Below, piece after piece: positions 22,850-31,935 of a stretch of DNA of 64,000 nucleotides. Source of the DNA: Buxus sempervirens. Taxonomy: Eukaryota; Streptophyta; Magnoliopsida; Buxales; Buxaceae. Where the stretch lies: assembly GCA_947561395.2 (NCBI GenBank), contig OX387187.1, positions 19,263,829 through 19,327,828 of the forward strand, written 5' to 3'. The notes under the pieces were generated by a model. It had not been told where the DNA came from and searched no databases. It saw only the letters and a list, made by a program, of their open reading frames with translations. Positions within the stretch are counted from its first letter, which is position 1, and every line of letters begins with the position of its first letter. Both the position numbers and the translations under genes were made by a program.

Positions 22850-25153
22850 TTGAAGCATGCGGTCCAGGACCTGTTGGACCAGAAGGCTTTGGTCTTTAAC
22901 ACTGCTGCACCCGCCCCGTCGGGGAATGATATTGGGCAGAATCCTCTGCCTTACCACAATGGGGCAGGCCCATCCAACTCCATCACGGCCATATCCACCA
23001 CCAGAAGGGCCTTTGACCCATCACAGCTCATAGCTCCCGTGGGGACCACGGTCCAGGTCCGATTTTTCCCAGAAGAGGAAGAAGAGGAGATCAACATGGT
23101 CTCCCAAAAAAATAATACAGCTGCTGAGGACATAAGTTCCTCTTTGAACCGGGTCTCATCTCTTATGACCCAGATGAATACTGCAAGGCCCGCATTGGTC
23201 TTCAATTGCAGTCCACCCACTTGTTCCCCATCCAAGCCGTCTAAGGCTCCACTGGTCATCAATCTTGACCCCACCACTGCTTCCATCACTTCTTCTGTCC
23301 CCACCAAATCCAAACTTCAACCCTTGGTTGTAAATGTGCAGCCAGCCCATACTATCCCTAAACCGGCCCATACATCCCGGTCCAAACTCCGGCCACTAGT
23401 GGTTGACATCCCTAAATTAGCCTATTCCGAGGCCGCTGTACCATGGAACTACAGCGAGGGAATCACGGCTATGGTTCCAATGGTCAGGGACCAGAACCAG
23501 GAGGAGGTGAACCTCATGACGAGGTCAGGGAAATGTGCAGGGGGTGAAGAGAAAGAAAAAGAGACAGAAGTAGAGAAAGAGAAAAAAGAGAATGAAGAAA
23601 AAAGAAAACAGAAGGGAAAAAATAAAGTGGGAGAGGACACCCCCCAGGGTGCAGAAAATGAGGCAGCAGACCTCATAAAAATAATAAAAAAGAGTGAATT
23701 CAATCTTGTGGATCAGCTAAACAAGGTCCCGGCCCAGATTTCAATACTGGGCCTTTTGCTGAATTCTGAAAAGCACAGGGATGCATTGTTAAGGGTGCTA
23801 CAGAGTGCACACGTATCCCAGACCATTGATCCGGACCAGCTTGGTAAAATGGTTGGTCAAATCTTGTCACATAATGTGATAAGTTTCTCAGAGGGTGAGA
23901 TCAGCCCAGGTGGGTGTTATCATGTGGACCCTTTGCACATCACTGTGCTTTGTAAGGGCTGCATGGTTGCACGGGTTTTAATTGACAATGGGTCAGCGTT
24001 AAACGTTTGCCCGTTAATCACTTTTACCAAGCTGGGTCTGGACCAGTCGAGGATCAAGCAAAATGGGCGGATAGTGAGGGCTTTCGATAGCTCCAAGACC
24101 CACTCCCTAGGGGAGATTGAACTGCCGGTCACAATTGGGCCGAATATCTTTAACATCACATTTGAGGTGATGGATATACCCGCAGCATTCAATCTACTCC
24201 TAGGAAGGCCGTGGATACATTCGGCTAGGGCAATACCATCCACGCTCCACCAAAGGGTGAAATATGTAAGAGGGCAAAGGGTGATAACAGTCCTAGCCGA
24301 AAACTTGGTGCCGCCCATCGTGTCACCTGATGTACCATTAATCAATGTGGACTTGACTGTCGACAAGATTGCATTCCACTTATTCCAATTTGAGGCGGTC
24401 AATTTCATACCTGGGGGGTGTGAGAAAAAGAAAGAAAAGGGGACCACTGCAGAAAGGATGGTCAAGAAAGTGATGGAGAAATACCACTTTCACCCAGGGA
24501 AAGGCCTGGGGATCAATCTGCAGGGGATGGTGGAGCCAATCACGGCTAAGAAACTGATCCCCAAGGTAGGGTTGGGCTTCAAGCCCAGGGGCTGGAGAAG
24601 AATGAAGTATGAAGAAGGGGAGAGCAGAAGCAAAGGAAAACTCCCACATCTGAGGGTGAACTTCCCAAAACCCGCTTATATAATCCAAATTTCTCCTCCT
24701 ATGGACCAATCAAAACCTCCCTACTACAATGTCAACCCATTTCAAAAGCCTCCTGTTTCGGCCCTCCAACCCTATAACCCATCTCCAATACTGGGAGCAG
24801 CAGATGGGCCTGGACCACAGCCCGAGCAGCAGGTGGACTTTTCTGAAGATGTTGGTGCATTCTTCGCTATGACTGAAGGCGAAAAGACAGGGGTAGACAT
24901 GGACCTGCCGTTTATTGACTGGGCCGCAGTAAAGATTCCAGAGGAGGTCACTTCTGGACTGAGCCCCGCAATAGAAAAGGGCAGTACCCACCCGGTGATG
25001 ATGGCATCGGATTCTGGGTTTGAAGAGCAGGCTTTCCCTATTTCCCCTGCTCCCCAAAATTTTGTACTGAACAATTGGGAGGAAACTCCCCTTACCTTTG
25101 AAGCAGCGTTAGTTCGGCAAACTGATGCGGCTTCCAAAAAAAAACTCCAATAG
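22850..25153 (+). CDS. Protease region of the Tat element, with a G-patch-like motif
   Basis: The frame has a long, low-complexity N-terminal linker containing a Glu/Lys-rich run (about residues 235-265). The aspartic protease domain follows, with VARVLIDNGSALNVCPL as the active-site region (about 375-390), then ELPVTIGPNIFNITFEVMD and FNLLLGRPWIH as the closing part. After it, YHFHPGKGLGINLQGM (about residue 545) resembles a G-patch. A Pro-rich tail runs into the next frame. The family processes Gag-Pol with this enzyme, and splicing of an intron near the pro/pol junction is known in some Tat relatives. Confidence 0.8.
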   Translation: MKHAVQDLLDQKALVFNTAAPAPSGNDIGQNPLPYHNGAGPSNSITAISTTRRAFDPSQLIAPVGTTVQVRFFPEEEEEEINMVSQKNNTAAEDISSSLNRVSSLMTQMNTARPALVFNCSPPTCSPSKPSKAPLVINLDPTTASITSSVPTKSKLQPLVVNVQPAHTIPKPAHTSRSKLRPLVVDIPKLAYSEAAVPWNYSEGITAMVPMVRDQNQEEVNLMTRSGKCAGGEEKEKETEVEKEKKENEEKRKQKGKNKVGEDTPQGAENEAADLIKIIKKSEFNLVDQLNKVPAQISILGLLLNSEKHRDALLRVLQSAHVSQTIDPDQLGKMVGQILSHNVISFSEGEISPGGCYHVDPLHITVLCKGCMVARVLIDNGSALNVCPLITFTKLGLDQSRIKQNGRIVRAFDSSKTHSLGEIELPVTIGPNIFNITFEVMDIPAAFNLLLGRPWIHSARAIPSTLHQRVKYVRGQRVITVLAENLVPPIVSPDVPLINVDLTVDKIAFHLFQFEAVNFIPGGCEKKKEKGTTAERMVKKVMEKYHFHPGKGLGINLQGMVEPITAKKLIPKVGLGFKPRGWRRMKYEEGESRSKGKLPHLRVNFPKPAYIIQISPPMDQSKPPYYNVNPFQKPPVSALQPYNPSPILGAADGPGPQPEQQVDFSEDVGAFFAMTEGEKTGVDMDLPFIDWAAVKIPEEVTSGLSPAIEKGSTHPVMMASDSGFEEQAFPISPAPQNFVLNNWEETPLTFEAALVRQTDAASKKKLQ

Positions 25154-28100
25154 TGGAATGCCATTTCCCTGAAGGTTCTAATGGGCCTTCGTCTTCAGGG
25201 GAATTATGTTTAGAAGGCCCACAAAAAACCCAAAAAGATTTTTCTATTTTTTCTAGAAAATTTAATTTTTTCAAAAAGGTCCAAACCACTTATGAACCAT
25301 ATAATCAGACCGAATTGGACCAGGTTGAATATGACTTCGACCTTGAGCTCGACTTTGATCTCATGGGGGTCGAAGAAGAGACCGAGGTCGAAGAAGAAGA
25401 CGTTCCAAAAGAAATTGAATACCAATTAGAACGTCATGAAAAGGGGGTCCAACCTAATATTGAGGAGACCATATCCATAAATCTTGGGACCAAAGAGGAC
25501 CCAAAAATTGTAAAAATCGGGTCATGCTTGTCTGATGTGCAGAAAAATGAAATGTCACAATTCTTGGCAGATTACAAGGATGTGTTTGCTTGGTCATATC
25601 GGGACATGCCGGGGTTGGACACTGACATGGTGGTGCACAAGTTGCCAATTTTGCCAGGGGTTAAGCCGATTAAGCAGAAGCTGAGAAGATTGAAACCTGA
25701 ATGGACCTTGAAGGTCAAGGACGAAGTGGTCAAACAGTTCCAAGCTGGATTTTTGGCAGTCTCTACATACCCAGAGTGGCTCGCAAACATAGTGCCGGTA
25801 CCAAAGAAGGACGGGAAGGTCCGAATGTGCGTGGATTATAGAGACTTGAACAGGGCAAGCCCAAAGGACGATTTTCCGCTTCCACACATCGACATTCTGG
25901 TCGATAATACTGCGGTACATAGCCTGTTTTCCTTCATGGATGGTTTCTCAGGGTATAATCAGATCAAGATGGCTAAGGAAGATCAAGAAAAAACAGCATT
26001 TATCACACCTTGGGGCACATTCCACTACACGGTCATGCCGTTTGGGCTTAAGAACGCTGGGGCAACATATCAGCGGGCCATGACTGCACTATTCCATGAC
26101 ATGATCCACAAGGAGATGGAGGTCTACGTGGACGATATGATTGCCAAATCGTGCAAAGAGGAGGACCACTTGATCAATTTGAAGAAAGTGTTTGATCGGC
26201 TCAGGAAGTACAGTCTACGGCTTAACCCGGCTAAATGCGTCTTTGGGGCTACATCAGGGAAGTTACTGGGGTTTATAGTGAGCCAAAGAGGAATTGAAAT
26301 TGACCCGGCTAAAGCCAAGGCCATAATTGAAATGCCAGCACCCAGAACCGAGAAGGAGGTCAGGGGCTTTCTTGGAAGGATTCAATACATAAGCCGGTTC
26401 ATAGCACAGCTCACTGCTATCTGTGAACCGATTTTCAAACTTCTAAGGAAGGATAACCCGACGGTCTGGAATGAGGACTGCCAGCAGGCATTTGACACAA
26501 TAAAGAGGTATTTGCTGAACCCACCTGTGCTAGTGCCACCAACTCCAGGAAGACCGCTGATCCTGTACTTGTCAGTGTTGGAAACATCGATGGGATGTGT
26601 CTTGGGGCAGCATGATGAGACTGGTAGAAAAGAAAGGGCAATTTATTATTTGAGTAAAAAATTCACAGAATATGAAGCCAAGTATTCATCATTGGAGAAG
26701 ACTTGTTGTGCTCTAGTGTGGGCCACTCAGAGGCTAAGGCACTATTTCCTTAGTCACTCCACACTATTGATATCCCGGATGGACCCGCTGAAGTATTTAT
26801 TTGAGAAACCGGCACTGACTGGCAGGACGGCTAAGTGGCAACTACTACTGTCCGAGTTTGACCTCACGTACATCACCCAGAAGGCGATCAAGGGTCAAGC
26901 CATAGCTGATCACTTGGCTGCACATCCTCTGCCAGAATATCAACCCTTGAAGACCAACTTCCCAGATGAGGCAATTCTGTACACTGAAGAGGAGGACAGT
27001 GAGAGTTCTTGGCAGATGTTCTTCGATGGGGCCGCCAATATGAATGGGAACGGAATAGGGGCAGTCTTGGTTAAACCAGATGGTTCACACATCCCGATTG
27101 CAGTAAAGCTGAGATTCCAGTGCACCAATAACATAGCAGAATATGAGGCATGCATAATTGGATTGCAAGCAGCCATGGATCATGGAGTAGAGGAACTTGA
27201 CGTATACGGGGATTCGAGTCTTATCATCTTCCAAACAACTGGTGAGTGGAAAACCAAGGATCACAAATTGATCCCCTATCACCAGTATTTGGAAGAAATA
27301 AGCACAAATTTCACTCGAATTTCCTTCAACTATATGCCAAGGGCCAAGAATCAGTTTGCGGATGCTCTAGCAACCTTGGCTTCAATGGTCAGCATACCAG
27401 AAGGAGTAGACATCAGACCACTGGAAATTGAGGTCCGTGATGAACCAGCTTACTGTCTCGTTCTAGAGGGAGCACCAGAAGAAGAAGCACCATGGTTTCA
27501 AGATATCAAAAATTTCTTGAACAGTCGGAGTCTACCAGAAAATGCCACTGCTACTGAGAAGAGGACAATACAGAGATTGGCTGGTCAATTTCTGCTAAGT
27601 GGTGGACATGTGTACAAGAGGTCACATAATGACATTCTGCTCAGATGTGTTGCCAAGGCTGAATCAGAAAGGCTGATCGAGACCGTACATGGAGGAGTCT
27701 GTGGGCCCCATATGAGTGGACACATGCTGGCTAAGAAGATCCAGAGGCTGGGATACTACTGGACGACCATGGAGCATGATTGCTGTATACATGTCAGGAG
27801 GTGCCATCAATGCCAAATCTATGCAGATAACAAGCATGCACCCCCAGGTGAGCTGCACAACATGACATCACCCTGGCCCTTCTCTATGTGGGGCATAGAT
27901 GTTATTGGCATGATCTCCCCTAAAGCATCGAACGGGCACAGATTTATCCTGGTGGCGATTGACTATTTCACTAAGTGGGTGGAAGCAGCTTCATATGCAA
28001 ATATCACAAGCAACCATGTTATTAAATTTGTGAAGCACAATATCATTTGTCGCTATGGACTGCCAAGTGCCATAGTATCAGACAATGCTTCAAATATTAA

Positions 28101-28740
28101 GAACAAGGACATGAAGAAAATGTGTGAGCAGTTTCAGATCACCCACCACAAGTCAGCTCCGTATAGGCCAAAGATGAATGGGGCAGTAGAAGCAGCAAAC
28201 AAGAACATAAAGAAAATCATTCAGAAGATGGTAGTGAGTTACAAAGATTGGCATGAAATGCTACCACTTGCTCTACATGCCTACAGAACCTCGATCCGGA
28301 CTTCAACTGGGGCAACCCCGTACTCCCTAGTCTATGGGATGGAAGCAGTCTTGCCCGTGGAAGTAGAGATCCCCTCACTCCGAGTGCTCATGGAAGCAGA
28401 ACTAGAAGAAGCCGAATGGGTCCAGTCGAGACATGATCAACTCAACCTGATAGAAGAAAAGCGGTTGAAAGCGCTTTGCCATGGACAGTTGTACCAGAAG
28501 AGAATGGCCCGGGCTTACAATAAGAAAGTGAGGCCCAGAACTTTCCAAGAAGGAAACTTAGTGCTAAAGAAAATTCTAACATTTTTGGAAGACCCTCGTG
28601 GTAAGTTCAAGCCCAATTGGGAAGGCCCATATGTCGTCAAGAAAGTCCTATCAAGGGGAGCACTCATCTTAGCAAAAATGGATGGGTCAGATTTTCCTGA
28701 GCCCATTAACTCTGATGCGGTAAAAAGGTATTTTCCTTGA
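25153..28740 (+). CDS. RT, RNase H, second RNase H and integrase region of the Tat element
   Basis: The frame of about 1,195 codons contains reverse transcriptase with PVPKKDGKVRMCVDYRDLN, the catalytic EVYVDDMIAKS and LGFIVSQRGIEIDPAKAKAI. The usual Ty3 RNase H follows, from LILYLSVLETSMGCVLGQ to KGQAIADHLA. An archaeal-type RNase H comes next, with WQMFFDGAANMNGNG, NIAEYEACIIGLQAA, DVYGDSSLII and NQFADALATLASM. The integrase has an HHCC zinc finger with RRCHQCQIYAD, a core with WGIDVIGMISP and AIVSDNASNIKN, and MNGAVEAANKNIKKI. The domain order RT-RH-aRH-INT is diagnostic of the Tat lineage. The frame ends with a short C-terminal LVLKKIL region. Confidence 0.93.
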   Translation: MECHFPEGSNGPSSSGELCLEGPQKTQKDFSIFSRKFNFFKKVQTTYEPYNQTELDQVEYDFDLELDFDLMGVEEETEVEEEDVPKEIEYQLERHEKGVQPNIEETISINLGTKEDPKIVKIGSCLSDVQKNEMSQFLADYKDVFAWSYRDMPGLDTDMVVHKLPILPGVKPIKQKLRRLKPEWTLKVKDEVVKQFQAGFLAVSTYPEWLANIVPVPKKDGKVRMCVDYRDLNRASPKDDFPLPHIDILVDNTAVHSLFSFMDGFSGYNQIKMAKEDQEKTAFITPWGTFHYTVMPFGLKNAGATYQRAMTALFHDMIHKEMEVYVDDMIAKSCKEEDHLINLKKVFDRLRKYSLRLNPAKCVFGATSGKLLGFIVSQRGIEIDPAKAKAIIEMPAPRTEKEVRGFLGRIQYISRFIAQLTAICEPIFKLLRKDNPTVWNEDCQQAFDTIKRYLLNPPVLVPPTPGRPLILYLSVLETSMGCVLGQHDETGRKERAIYYLSKKFTEYEAKYSSLEKTCCALVWATQRLRHYFLSHSTLLISRMDPLKYLFEKPALTGRTAKWQLLLSEFDLTYITQKAIKGQAIADHLAAHPLPEYQPLKTNFPDEAILYTEEEDSESSWQMFFDGAANMNGNGIGAVLVKPDGSHIPIAVKLRFQCTNNIAEYEACIIGLQAAMDHGVEELDVYGDSSLIIFQTTGEWKTKDHKLIPYHQYLEEISTNFTRISFNYMPRAKNQFADALATLASMVSIPEGVDIRPLEIEVRDEPAYCLVLEGAPEEEAPWFQDIKNFLNSRSLPENATATEKRTIQRLAGQFLLSGGHVYKRSHNDILLRCVAKAESERLIETVHGGVCGPHMSGHMLAKKIQRLGYYWTTMEHDCCIHVRRCHQCQIYADNKHAPPGELHNMTSPWPFSMWGIDVIGMISPKASNGHRFILVAIDYFTKWVEAASYANITSNHVIKFVKHNIICRYGLPSAIVSDNASNIKNKDMKKMCEQFQITHHKSAPYRPKMNGAVEAANKNIKKIIQKMVVSYKDWHEMLPLALHAYRTSIRTSTGATPYSLVYGMEAVLPVEVEIPSLRVLMEAELEEAEWVQSRHDQLNLIEEKRLKALCHGQLYQKRMARAYNKKVRPRTFQEGNLVLKKILTFLEDPRGKFKPNWEGPYVVKKVLSRGALILAKMDGSDFPEPINSDAVKRYFP

Positions 28741-29683
28741 GTGAATATTTCTAGGAAATGATCCGAGGCCATTTTTCTTTATTTCCTTCAAAAGTTTTAA
28801 TCCCTAGTCTAGCCAGGTTGAGCCGGTTCGTTTCTTTGATCAACCCAAACCGGATTTACAGTCAAATTGGGGCAAAATCAATTGGGGCAAAAGTGAGGAA
28901 AGAAAAAGAAAAAGAGAGAAAAAGCAATGGCAAATGAAAGCCAAGTGTGAAAAAAGATGCAAAAAAATGCAATTTGGGGGAAAAGGGTTAAATTCATCAT
29001 GACTGTAAGTCCGGTTGACCTATTTCCACACTTGAAAATTTTTGGGCCTTTAATACCCTTTCTTTCATAAACTGAGCCTAGCCTTTATTTCGTCCTATTT
29101 TTAAGCCCTCGGTGATCTTAGCTTGTTCATTTAAATATCAGAGTAAGATGGGTGATGACGGAATTCAGAAGCCGGCCCTAGTGAAAACCGTAACTGGCGC
29201 TAGGGGCAATATTGGCGAAAAAAAAAAGAAAAAAAATAAGAAAAATGAAAGAAAATCAGAGGTTGAGTTGATCATGGGGATCCGAGCTTCAAGCAAAGTT
29301 GGCATGAGCAGAATGGGGCAGTTTTGGCAGTTGGGAATGACTCTAAAGGTCCTAAGATGGACGGTTCTGATCCCTCAGTATTTTGTGGACTACCCTTTTC
29401 ATTATTTAACCTGGTTCTAATTCCTTTAATTATAGGTGATTAAGTGCATGGACCAAATTTCAAAAAAATATATATATACAAAAAAAATATATATAAAAAG
29501 GAAAAATTATACTTTGGCCAGTGATGAGAAATCAAATACTTTTTATAAAACCTTTGTTTTTACAAGCATCTGAGCATTCTGAGGCCAATAATATAAAAAC
29601 TTTATTTTGAATTAAATCCTTTGTATTTCCACTATTGGAGTTCAATTTTGTACAAAGGAATGAAAAATGTGCAGGAAATAAAG
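28741..29683 (+). other. Spacer between integrase and the antisense genes
   Basis: No gene is evident. The stretch holds AT-rich DNA, AAAAAGAAAAAG runs and a short (TA)n tract near 29470. A 102-codon frame at 29112-29420 is low-complexity and unsupported. Confidence 0.4.
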
Positions 29684-31460
29684 CTAATCTCCTAGCCGCT
29701 CCTCAAGCTCCCGAATCCGAGCTGCCTGAGCTGCAATGACTCCTGAAGGCCCCTCTGCAGCGGGATCACTCAAGAAGGAAATGACCTCATCTGAAAGGGC
29801 CTGCCTGATCCGCATACTCCTGAGGCTGGCCAAAGTATCCTGGTACTTCTGCCGGATCATACGGACCTCAAAGCAACGGGCCTGCCTCTGCTCCTCCAGC
29901 TTCTCTTCCGCGGCAATACGGCGTGAGGTCTGCTCCTCAAGCTGCCTCTCCAGATAAACACTCTGTATCCTGAGCTCCTGGGCCTCCCGTACCCATATCT
30001 GCTGAAGCCGCTTATGAGAAGCCCGCTCAGACTCTAGAATGTCCTCATAGGTGGGAGCCAAGACTACAGGAGGATCTTCGGGTACTGGGGCCTGAGTCTG
30101 TATCTGTTCCTTGATCCAGAAGAGATAATCCTTCACATGGGTTTCCGAGAAGACTGGACCATGCATAAAGCGGACATAAGACCACTGCTTCATCAACCAG
30201 GCATTCAGCTTCATAGAAAGGGGCCCAAGACGATCCTCATATCCACATGGGATGATAATCCCCTGGGTCGCTCGGAACTGACGAAGGACCCGCAGAGGAA
30301 GATACAGCACTGCATGCTTCAGGCCCGCCAGAATCAAAAAGTTGCGGTCTCGGAAGCTAATCACTGTCTCCGCATTAGGTTGATAAGTACCAGGCCATCT
30401 GACCTGGTCATCCTGAAGCGAGCCCAAGAAAGTGAACCAGCCCTGTTTGCCCCCTGGAATATCGGGGCACCCCCTGTTGCTCATCAAGAGAGGGACTTTC
30501 AGACTCGGGAAGAAGTGTCGATTGATCTCTTCAATCTGGCTCAAATGATCAAGTAGCCAAAGCTGCAAAGAAAGGGAGATATGTCAGCACAAATAAAAAA
30601 AAAAAAAAAAAAAGAAAGCAAGCAAAAAAGGCAAAAAGAAAGCCAAAAGGCAAGAAAAAAAGAAAAAAAAACTTGTTTACCTGCAGGATCTGGGCACATG
30701 CTAAGAAGCGTTTCGACTTTCTGTTGTAGCAGTCAGTCAAGGCCTGATATATCCCAGCTAAGATCATAGGGGCCAACCTCTCCCGCTCCCTAACCTGGCA
30801 TATCACAGAAATCAAGGCCAAGTCCACCTCGTCATCCTCCCGTGGGAAAAGCAACTGGTTGACCACTATCAGGGTCAACGCATTGAATCGGGCCTCCTTA
30901 TCTTCTCCCCTCAAAAGCTTCTCAGTCAAAAAAGCCTTAGATAGGGTCAAAAGGGTGTCAGAATCCCCCAAGTCCTTCTTCCCTATGCCCAAAAAAGTAG
31001 AAGCTTCCTTCTTGTAACTGGGCCTAAGAGGTGGATTCACCACCTTCTCATCAAACCTCAGGCCCAGGATGGTTTCCACCTCTTCAATGGTGGGGGTCAT
31101 CTCATGGGTCCCAAAACGGAACAAGTTGAGATCAGGAACCCAATGACCAATCATGGCCTCTATAATCTCCCACTTGAAGGGAACCTTGGGAATGAGCAGG
31201 GTATGGCCTAGGTTGGTAGTACCCCATCTCCTCTCCTCATCTAGGGTCATAGAGTTAACCCACCTTGTGTAAAAGGAATCCACAGGGTTGTACCTAGTAA
31301 GATTTGGGGGTTTTGATCTAAAAGGCTGTTTTGCAGGGGAGGCAGTGTGGACAGACAATAATGGGGCAGAAGATGATCCGGATTCCATTGGATTTGACGG
31401 GAGCAAGCTAGAACTCAAGAGGAGGAAGAAAAAGGCGAAAAAGGGGGTTTCTAAACTCAA
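29684..31460 (-). CDS. Antisense gene I of the Tat element: DUF7745/plant-mobile-domain-like protein
   Basis: Two long minus-strand frames (30681-31460 and 29684-30562) are separated by a 118-base stretch with a CTGCAG/GTAAAC donor, a T-rich tract and a TTTGCAG acceptor, in phase. The first has FRFGTHEMTPTIEEVETILG and, at its end, SKRFLACAQILQ. The second opens LWLLDHL and has FLILAGLKHAVLYLPLRVLR. These match the DUF7745 family of plant retroelement-associated proteins, related to the plant mobile domain (my recognition, not a search). The C-terminal 110 residues form a Glu/Arg-rich coiled coil. Its own TATA box and palindromes lie upstream. The function is unknown. Antisense extra genes are known in Tat relatives such as Grande and Retand. 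No break is obvious. Confidence 0.75.
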
Positions 31461-31500
31461 AAACTCGTAAAAAAATGCTCAAATCCCGAGGCAGGTTGCA

Positions 31501-31508
31501 TTTATAGC
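31501..31508 (-). promoter_or_regulatory. TATA box of antisense gene I
   Basis: On the minus strand GCTATAAATG lies about 45 bases upstream of the antisense gene I ATG at 31460. The palindrome array starts about 12 bases further upstream, so the layout repeats that of the LTR promoter in compact form. Confidence 0.6.
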
Positions 31509-31519
31509 ATCTTTTAACA

Positions 31520-31660
31520 TATCCGGTAACTCAGTCCGGATACAAAGGCTTTGGTAATGTCCGGATAAGTATACCGGATACAGAGGATTCAATGAATATC
31601 CGGTATAACATACCGGATACAAAGACCAATAAATGTATCCGGTATGTCAGACCGGATACC
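31520..31660 (-). repeat. CCGG palindrome array upstream of antisense gene I
   Basis: Four units include ATATCCGGTAACTCAGTCCG, GTCCGGATAAGTATACCGG, ATATCCGGTATAACATACCG and GTATCCGGTATGTCAGACCG, each followed by GATAC or close to it. The pattern and spacing match the LTR array. Confidence 0.8.
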
Positions 31661-31935
31661 GAGAAAAAATGCAAAAAAGGAGCTAAGGATGAAAAAATCC
31701 GAATTTTTTACCTGTTTTACCTGCTTACATGTCATAATTGCATAAAATTGAGAACAAAAGATGTGCAAAACATGATGGAATGAATAAAAAGTTTTTCATA
31801 TATATCTGGAAGTTTTTGTACAGGGATGATAAAAATACATGAAAATGAAAAAAAAATAATCCTAATCTACTCCTATGCAGGATCATCCCCGCGTCCTCGG
31901 CCGCGTCCACCTCTACGGCGTCTCCCCCAAAGTGC

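Noticed and set aside
21548-24709. Long minus-strand frames opposite gag and protease
   Set aside because: Shadows of the well-supported sense frames, with no motifs of their own.
29112-29420. 102-codon frame after integrase
   Set aside because: Lys-rich low-complexity translation of an A-rich run, with no domain.
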